Shown one piece after another: positions 15,101-17,963 of a DNA stretch of 17,963 nucleotides (the first letter of the stretch is position 1; the number at the start of each line of letters is the position of its first letter). Below the pieces are notes generated by a model. That model saw only the letters and a list, made by a program, of their open reading frames with translations, did not search any database and had not been told where the DNA came from. This DNA comes from Anaerolineae bacterium (lineage in GTDB: Bacteria; Chloroflexota; Anaerolineae; B4-G1): positions 1 to 17,963 of the forward strand of contig JAUWOI010000025.1 of the NCBI GenBank assembly GCA_030612185.1, written 5' to 3'. Made by a program: the position numbers and the translations under genes.

Positions 15101-15202
15101 GCCATCAACAACCACGGTGGCTATGGGCGGTGGGCGTTCATTGAGATCAGCGATCCGTGGGATGCGAAGAATACGATACGGGCTATGCTTGCATCCGGCT
15201 GA
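12155..15202 (+). CDS. Type III-like restriction endonuclease, Res subunit (DEAD/DEAH helicase plus PD-(D/E)xK nuclease)
   Basis: A 1015-residue SF2 helicase-nuclease. Walker A is ATGSGKT at 164-170, the DEAH box is at 299-302, the SAT motif is at 354-356, EGWD is at 603-606, and motif VI QVVGRGLRR is at 627-635. The C-terminal nuclease region shows TPDF (Asp926) and LIVEVSGE (Glu960), then WVPAINNHGGYGRWAF, as in the BPTD_3080-like Res group. The usual Lys of ExK is Ser962, although lysines follow at ARKDK. A 51-bp palindromic repeat sits between Asp926 and Glu960. The last codons and TGA stop lie in REP sequence. The start is ATG 12155 without a strong Shine-Dalgarno. Its partner should be the methyltransferase at 16091, separated from it by the RAYT insertion. 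Confidence 0.9.
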   Translation: MEIKRVVIANPIVNSPFEEPRLHFRFSEEGITDEIVLGRRQSEYFVPIARPRKKGQQQLAFDTWTQDRIQPNKFINRVRGRVELWRKGGYVGISRTTRRLLEYWQNTGNARECRLFFCQIEALETAIYVTEVAHKHGDNWIANELRRANAEANPLLYRAAFKMATGSGKTVVMAMLIAWQTLNKIANRQDARFSDAFLIVTPGITIRDRLRVLLPSDPSNYYRRFDLLPLDLISQLHQAKIVITNFHAFQLREKVKAGKLTKELLAQGKASPFTETPAQMVRRVCRELGNKRSIVVLNDEAHHCYRRKPDGEKARLSRDERREAKARDEEARVWISGLEAVKEKIGLKVAYDLSATPFFLRGSGYPEGTLFPWVVSDFSLIDAIECGIVKVPRVPVDDDAMVGDYPTYRHLWPHIRDDLPRKGRKTEAISGEPKLPAKLQSALHSLYNNYQKYHEQWEANEATRDVPPPVFIIVCNNTNVSKMMYDYIAGWDKELDDDHTVPVPGALPIFSNVQDGRWVARPNTILIDSKQLESGEAMSRDFKKIAAREITEFKAEYRARFPGRDADSLTDEDLLREVMNTVGQPGKLGEPVKCVVSVSMLTEGWDANTVTHILGVRAFGTQLLCEQVVGRGLRRISFATERRQLNVNGEVVEFEAFPVEYAEVYGVPFSFIPTKAVAAPPKPGPRPTRVRALEERIANEIIFPRVIGYRYELPGERLTANFTADSHMAISTLDVPTRTETAPIVGESSIHTLWDLAIRREQEVDFFLAKLVLERYFRDPDGHTKPWLFPQLLRIVRRWRAECLTLKDNTFPQLLLLHDLAATAAEHIYQAIVQSTSGEKRLHPILRSYDTLGSTRYVDFDTTREVYPTGPELCHVSHIVLDSGWEAKMGQALEEMDEVVCYVKNHGLGFTIPYTLNGQERQYTPDFILRVAQTPQTSEVWETSEVSRVSDADLLNLIVEVSGEARKDKAAKVAAARNLWVPAINNHGGYGRWAFIEISDPWDAKNTIRAMLASG
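14952..15002. repeat. In-frame palindromic repeat inside res
   Basis: AGACTTCCGAAGTCT (14961-14975) and its exact reverse complement (14979-14993) are separated by GGG. Each is itself palindromic around its central base, and they are flanked by AGACTC (14952) and GAGTCT (14997). The 51-bp module encodes about 17 residues within TPQTSEVWETSEVSRVSD and keeps the frame. Confidence 0.85.
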
Positions 15203-15301
15203 AGCCTCGATTCCAGAAAGGGATAAGCCTCGATTCCAGAAAGGGATATGTGTGGAATGGAGGCTTTAGCCGGGGTTCCGAATGTACCGGCTAAAGCCTC
15301 G
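15195..15301. repeat. REP cluster upstream of the RAYT gene
   Basis: The cluster contains CCGGCTGAAGCCTCGATTCC at 15195-15214, a shorter direct copy (AAGCCTCGATTCCAGAAAGG) from 15224, and a perfect inverted pair GAGGCTTTAGCCGG / CCGGCTAAAGCCTC at 15260-15300. The unit GGAG followed by the small hairpin GGCTTTAGCC fits REP sequences mobilised by RAYT transposases. The first copy contains the stop codon of res. Confidence 0.85.
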
Positions 15302-15324
15302 ACAAGAGAAAGAGGAGACAAGTG

Positions 15325-15873
15325 ATGCCTGATCACCATCCGCCTCATGTTTACCTGGACAATACTTGGTACATTGTCACCGCGTCCACTCTAAACCACG
15401 CTCACTTTTTAGCCAGCGAACGGGCAAAGGCTCTTGTACGTGACAAGTTACAGAGCCTAATTGTAGCATTTGGCATCAGGTTGCTTGCCTGGGTCATTTT
15501 GAACAATCACTATCACCTTTTATTCAAAACGCGCAGGGGCAAGGATCTATCTCGGTTTTTCGGCCAGTTGCACGGCAGCGCCTCGCGGCAGATCAATTTG
15601 TGGGATGAGAGGGTAGGTCGGCAAGTATGGCATAATTATTGGGATACTTGCATTCGTGATGAATCTGGTCTATGGGCGCGCTTTAACTATATCCACCACA
15701 ATCCAGTCAAGCACGGCTACGTGCAGGACTCGGAAGACTGGCTTTTTTCCAGTTACCATTATTATCTGAGGACCAAAGGCCGAGATTGGTTGATGGATTG
15801 CTGGTCGCGTTATCCAGTGATTGATTCTTTGAAGGACGATGATTTCGATCCGGCTAAAGCCTCGATTCCATAG
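15325..15873 (+). CDS. REP-associated tyrosine transposase (RAYT, Y1/IS200-like)
   Basis: A 182-residue HUH single-strand transposase. The metal-binding pair is His62 and His64 in LNNHYHLLF. The probable catalytic tyrosine is Tyr122 in FNYIHHNPVKHGYV, a segment typical of the family. RAYTs are single-copy, domesticated relatives of IS200/IS605 transposases that act on REP palindromes carrying a GTAG/GGAG tetranucleotide. Such REPs flank this gene on both sides. The start is ATG 15325, seven bases after GAGGAG. The last residues PAKASIP and the TAG stop are encoded by REP sequence. The gene and its repeats separate res from mod. Confidence 0.92.
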   Translation: MPDHHPPHVYLDNTWYIVTASTLNHAHFLASERAKALVRDKLQSLIVAFGIRLLAWVILNNHYHLLFKTRRGKDLSRFFGQLHGSASRQINLWDERVGRQVWHNYWDTCIRDESGLWARFNYIHHNPVKHGYVQDSEDWLFSSYHYYLRTKGRDWLMDCWSRYPVIDSLKDDDFDPAKASIP

Positions 15874-16072
15874 CCGGAAATGGAGTGCTTCAGACGGAAA
15901 TGGAGTGGAGGCTTCAGCCGATAAATTAGGGCCTCTACACATTGGAGGTTGTGAGCGGAATTCGGCTGCCCGGCTAAAGCCTCGATTCCATAGTGAGAGG
16001 TAAAGCATAAATGGAGTGGAGGCTTTGAAGCCTCGATTCCATAGACGGAAATGGAGTGGAGGCTTTAGCCGG
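15850..16072. repeat. REP/BIME-like cluster downstream of the RAYT gene
   Basis: Copies alternate in orientation: CCGGCTAAAGCCTC at 15850-15863 and 15970-15983, GAAGCCTCGATTCCATAG at 16027-16044, and the reverse type ATGGAGTGGAGGCTT at 15900, 16011 and 16051, the last ending in a complete GGCTTTAGCCGG at 16061-16072. Pairs form long hairpins. The array fills the whole spacer between the RAYT gene and the methyltransferase and ends 18 bases before its ATG. Confidence 0.88.
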
Positions 16073-16090
16073 TGACTTTAAGGAGAACCT

Positions 16091-17963
16091 ATGCCACGCA
16101 AAAAAACCAAAACCCCCAAACCGATCACCAGCACCAAACACAAGGACAAACGCGCGAACATCCCCACCGAGGAACTGCGCGACTTTGTGGCCGGGGACGA
16201 GCACGCGCCGGAGACCATCCGCTACCCCCGCGACCCCTCGCTCGACCCGCAACTGGTGTGGCAGGGCAAGGATGAGCAGGATGGCCAAGACCTGGCCGTG
16301 CCCGCCGTGCCGATCTACATCCAAGAGAAGGTCCACCCCCAGGCGATTGTCGAGGACGTGCGGGCGCAGGCGAAAAAAGGCCGGCCCGAGCAACTCTCCC
16401 TGTTTGCCGACTTCAACGGCCTTGAGTTCGAGGACCTGATCGAGTTCTACCAGCACGAGCAGAACTGGGCCAACCGGATGATCCTGGGCGACTCGCTGCT
16501 GGTGATGACCTCCCTGGCCGAGAAGGAGGGTCTCAAGGGCCAGGTGCAGATGATCTACATTGATCCGCCCTACGGCATCAAGTTTGGTTCTAATTGGCAG
16601 GTTAGTACCCGCCAGCGGCAGGTGCGAGATGGCAAGGCCGAGGACGTGACCCGCCAGCCGGAGCAGGTCAAAGCCTTCCGCGATACCTGGGAGTTGGGCA
16701 TTCACTCTTACCTGGCCTACCTGCGGGATCGGCTGGTAGTGGCGCGGGACTTGCTGACGGAGAGCGGCAGTGTCTTTGTACAGATTGGGGATGAGAATGT
16801 GCATTTGGTGCGCTGTGTGCTGGATGAAGTATTTGGGAGCGACAATTTCATATCCTTGATAACTTTTGCAACAACCAGCGGTTTTCAAACCAACGAGTTA
16901 GCACGCGGTGGAGACTACATCGTCTGGTACGCCAAAACCCGTTCAGGGGGAGTTAAGGCCCGTACTTTGTTCAAGGAAATCGAGAAAGATCCAGGCACGG
17001 GTGGATACCGTTGGGTGATGTTTCCTGATGGTGTGTCACGAGGATTAAGGGCAGGTGAACTTCGAGGTGAGGAGCCTTTTCCGCAAGGTGGTCGTCTTTA
17101 TTCTCCCGACAATATTCTTTCTCAAGGGGCATCATCAGGTGATCAAACCTTTTATTACCAGGGAAAGAAATATTCCCCTGGATCAAATTCACATTGGAAA
17201 GCTCAAATTCCTGATGGCATGAATCGTCTGGCTTTTGCTGATCGCTTGCATGTATCCCGAAACAGCCTGCGGTATATACGCTTTGCTGAAGACTTTTCCT
17301 GGCAAGCGCATAATAACATCTGGACTGACACTTTGACAGGTCAATTTACAGATGAGAAGATTTACGCTGTTCAAACTAACACAAAGATCATTGAACGCTG
17401 CTTGCTAATGACCACCGACCCCGGCGACCTGGTACTTGACCCCACCTGCGGCAGCGGCACCACCGCCTACGTCGCCGAGGGTTGGGGACGGCGCTGGATT
17501 ACGGTAGACACCAGCCGCGTGGCGCTGGCGCTGACCCGCACCCGCCTGATGACTGCCCGCTACCCCTACTACCTGCTGGCCGACTCGCCGGAGGGCGTCC
17601 GGCAGACTGCCGAAATGCGCGGGCAGATTCCACCGTCGCCGCTTCCCAGAACCAACGGCGACGTCAAGCAGGGCTTTGTCTACCGGCAAGCGCCGCACAT
17701 TATGCTCAGAGACATTGCCCACAATGAAGAGATTGACACCATCCACGAAAAGTGGCAGGTTGAACTGGAGCCACTGCGCGCGGAACTGAACCAACTGCTG
17801 GGCCAGACGTGGGAAGACTGGGAGATACCTCGCGAACCGTTAGATGACTGGCCCCAGGCCGCCAAGGACCTGCTCCCCCAATGGTGGGAACTGCGCCGCG
17901 CGCGCCAAAAGCAAATGGACGGTTCCATCGCCCGCCCCTCTGTAACCGAACACCTCTACAACA
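16091..17963 (+). CDS. Type III-like DNA adenine methyltransferase, Mod subunit (3' end beyond window)
   Basis: An open frame of 624 codons runs to the window end. After a Lys-rich N-terminus (MPRKKTKTPKP), motif IV IDPPYG places DPPY at residues 158-161, and the SAM-binding motif I DPTCGSGTT is at 450-458. This DPPY-first order is the beta class used by Type III Mod proteins. It should methylate adenine in the site recognised with Res. The start is ATG 16091 with AAGGAG five bases upstream. The central part (about codons 255-435) is visibly richer in A+T than both flanks, as expected for an exchanged target-recognition domain. It follows res and the RAYT gene, an order opposite to the usual mod-res. 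Confidence 0.9.
   Translation, partial: MPRKKTKTPKPITSTKHKDKRANIPTEELRDFVAGDEHAPETIRYPRDPSLDPQLVWQGKDEQDGQDLAVPAVPIYIQEKVHPQAIVEDVRAQAKKGRPEQLSLFADFNGLEFEDLIEFYQHEQNWANRMILGDSLLVMTSLAEKEGLKGQVQMIYIDPPYGIKFGSNWQVSTRQRQVRDGKAEDVTRQPEQVKAFRDTWELGIHSYLAYLRDRLVVARDLLTESGSVFVQIGDENVHLVRCVLDEVFGSDNFISLITFATTSGFQTNELARGGDYIVWYAKTRSGGVKARTLFKEIEKDPGTGGYRWVMFPDGVSRGLRAGELRGEEPFPQGGRLYSPDNILSQGASSGDQTFYYQGKKYSPGSNSHWKAQIPDGMNRLAFADRLHVSRNSLRYIRFAEDFSWQAHNNIWTDTLTGQFTDEKIYAVQTNTKIIERCLLMTTDPGDLVLDPTCGSGTTAYVAEGWGRRWITVDTSRVALALTRTRLMTARYPYYLLADSPEGVRQTAEMRGQIPPSPLPRTNGDVKQGFVYRQAPHIMLRDIAHNEEIDTIHEKWQVELEPLRAELNQLLGQTWEDWEIPREPLDDWPQAAKDLLPQWWELRRARQKQMDGSIARPSVTEHLYN

Noticed and set aside
15195..16072. 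CRISPR array or attachment sites around the RAYT gene
   Set aside because: Repeats alternate in orientation, vary in spacing and form hairpins, which fits REPs and not CRISPR or integrase sites.
15974..16888. 304-codon open frame on the minus strand
   Set aside because: It is antisense to mod and part of its sequence is translated REP repeat. The plus-strand frame carries DPPY and the SAM motif.

Overview
The window looks like an accessory stretch of a GC-rich bacterial chromosome. The organism is most likely a member of Chloroflexota (Anaerolineae-like). This placement is inference. It rests on the mix of a mannose-type PTS, an MttB-family methyltransferase, an HMG-CoA-synthase-like/DUF35 fusion beside a thiolase, and short 7-8 bp tandem repeats in nearly every intergenic gap. 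No rRNA, tRNA or CRISPR array was seen.

Left block (1-6553, minus strand): one apparent operon read leftwards from a near-consensus promoter at 6525-6553. The order is GntR/HutC regulator, PTS EIIA, EIIB, a fused EIIC-EIID permease, a class I (DeoC/FbaB-type) aldolase, a zinc-dependent medium-chain dehydrogenase, and a truncated MttB-type methyltransferase. The layout fits uptake with phosphorylation, oxidation and aldol cleavage of a sugar or polyol. The substrate cannot be named from sequence. A 12-bp perfect palindrome just downstream of the -10 box resembles operators of the HutC subfamily and is probably where the regulator acts.

Divergent region (6449-6907): two back-to-back sigma70-type promoters, an operator-like palindrome for each, two small hairpins, a 127-bp MITE-like element with 12-bp terminal inverted repeats, and a heptamer tract that abuts the next gene.

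Middle block (6908-10746, plus strand): an alpha/beta hydrolase, an HMG-CoA-synthase-like protein fused to a DUF35 zinc-ribbon/OB domain, and an SCP2-type thiolase. The synthase-like protein has Leu where the nucleophilic Cys is expected. The set resembles the archaeal thiolase/HMG-CoA synthase/DUF35 complex and suggests acyl-CoA carbon-carbon bond chemistry of unknown product.

Right block (10916-17963, plus strand): a small membrane protein, a two-gene RelE-type toxin-antitoxin pair, a gene remnant, then a Type III-like restriction system. The restriction (Res) gene comes first and the methyltransferase (Mod) gene runs off the window end. A RAYT transposase with its own REP sequences sits between them. 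REP sequence forms the last codons and stop of both res and the RAYT gene. A separate palindromic repeat lies in frame inside the Res nuclease domain.

Across the window small palindromic and tandem repeats sit at gene junctions and even inside coding regions. This repeat invasion, the cysteine-less synthase/thiolase pair and the RAYT-split restriction locus are the most interesting observations.
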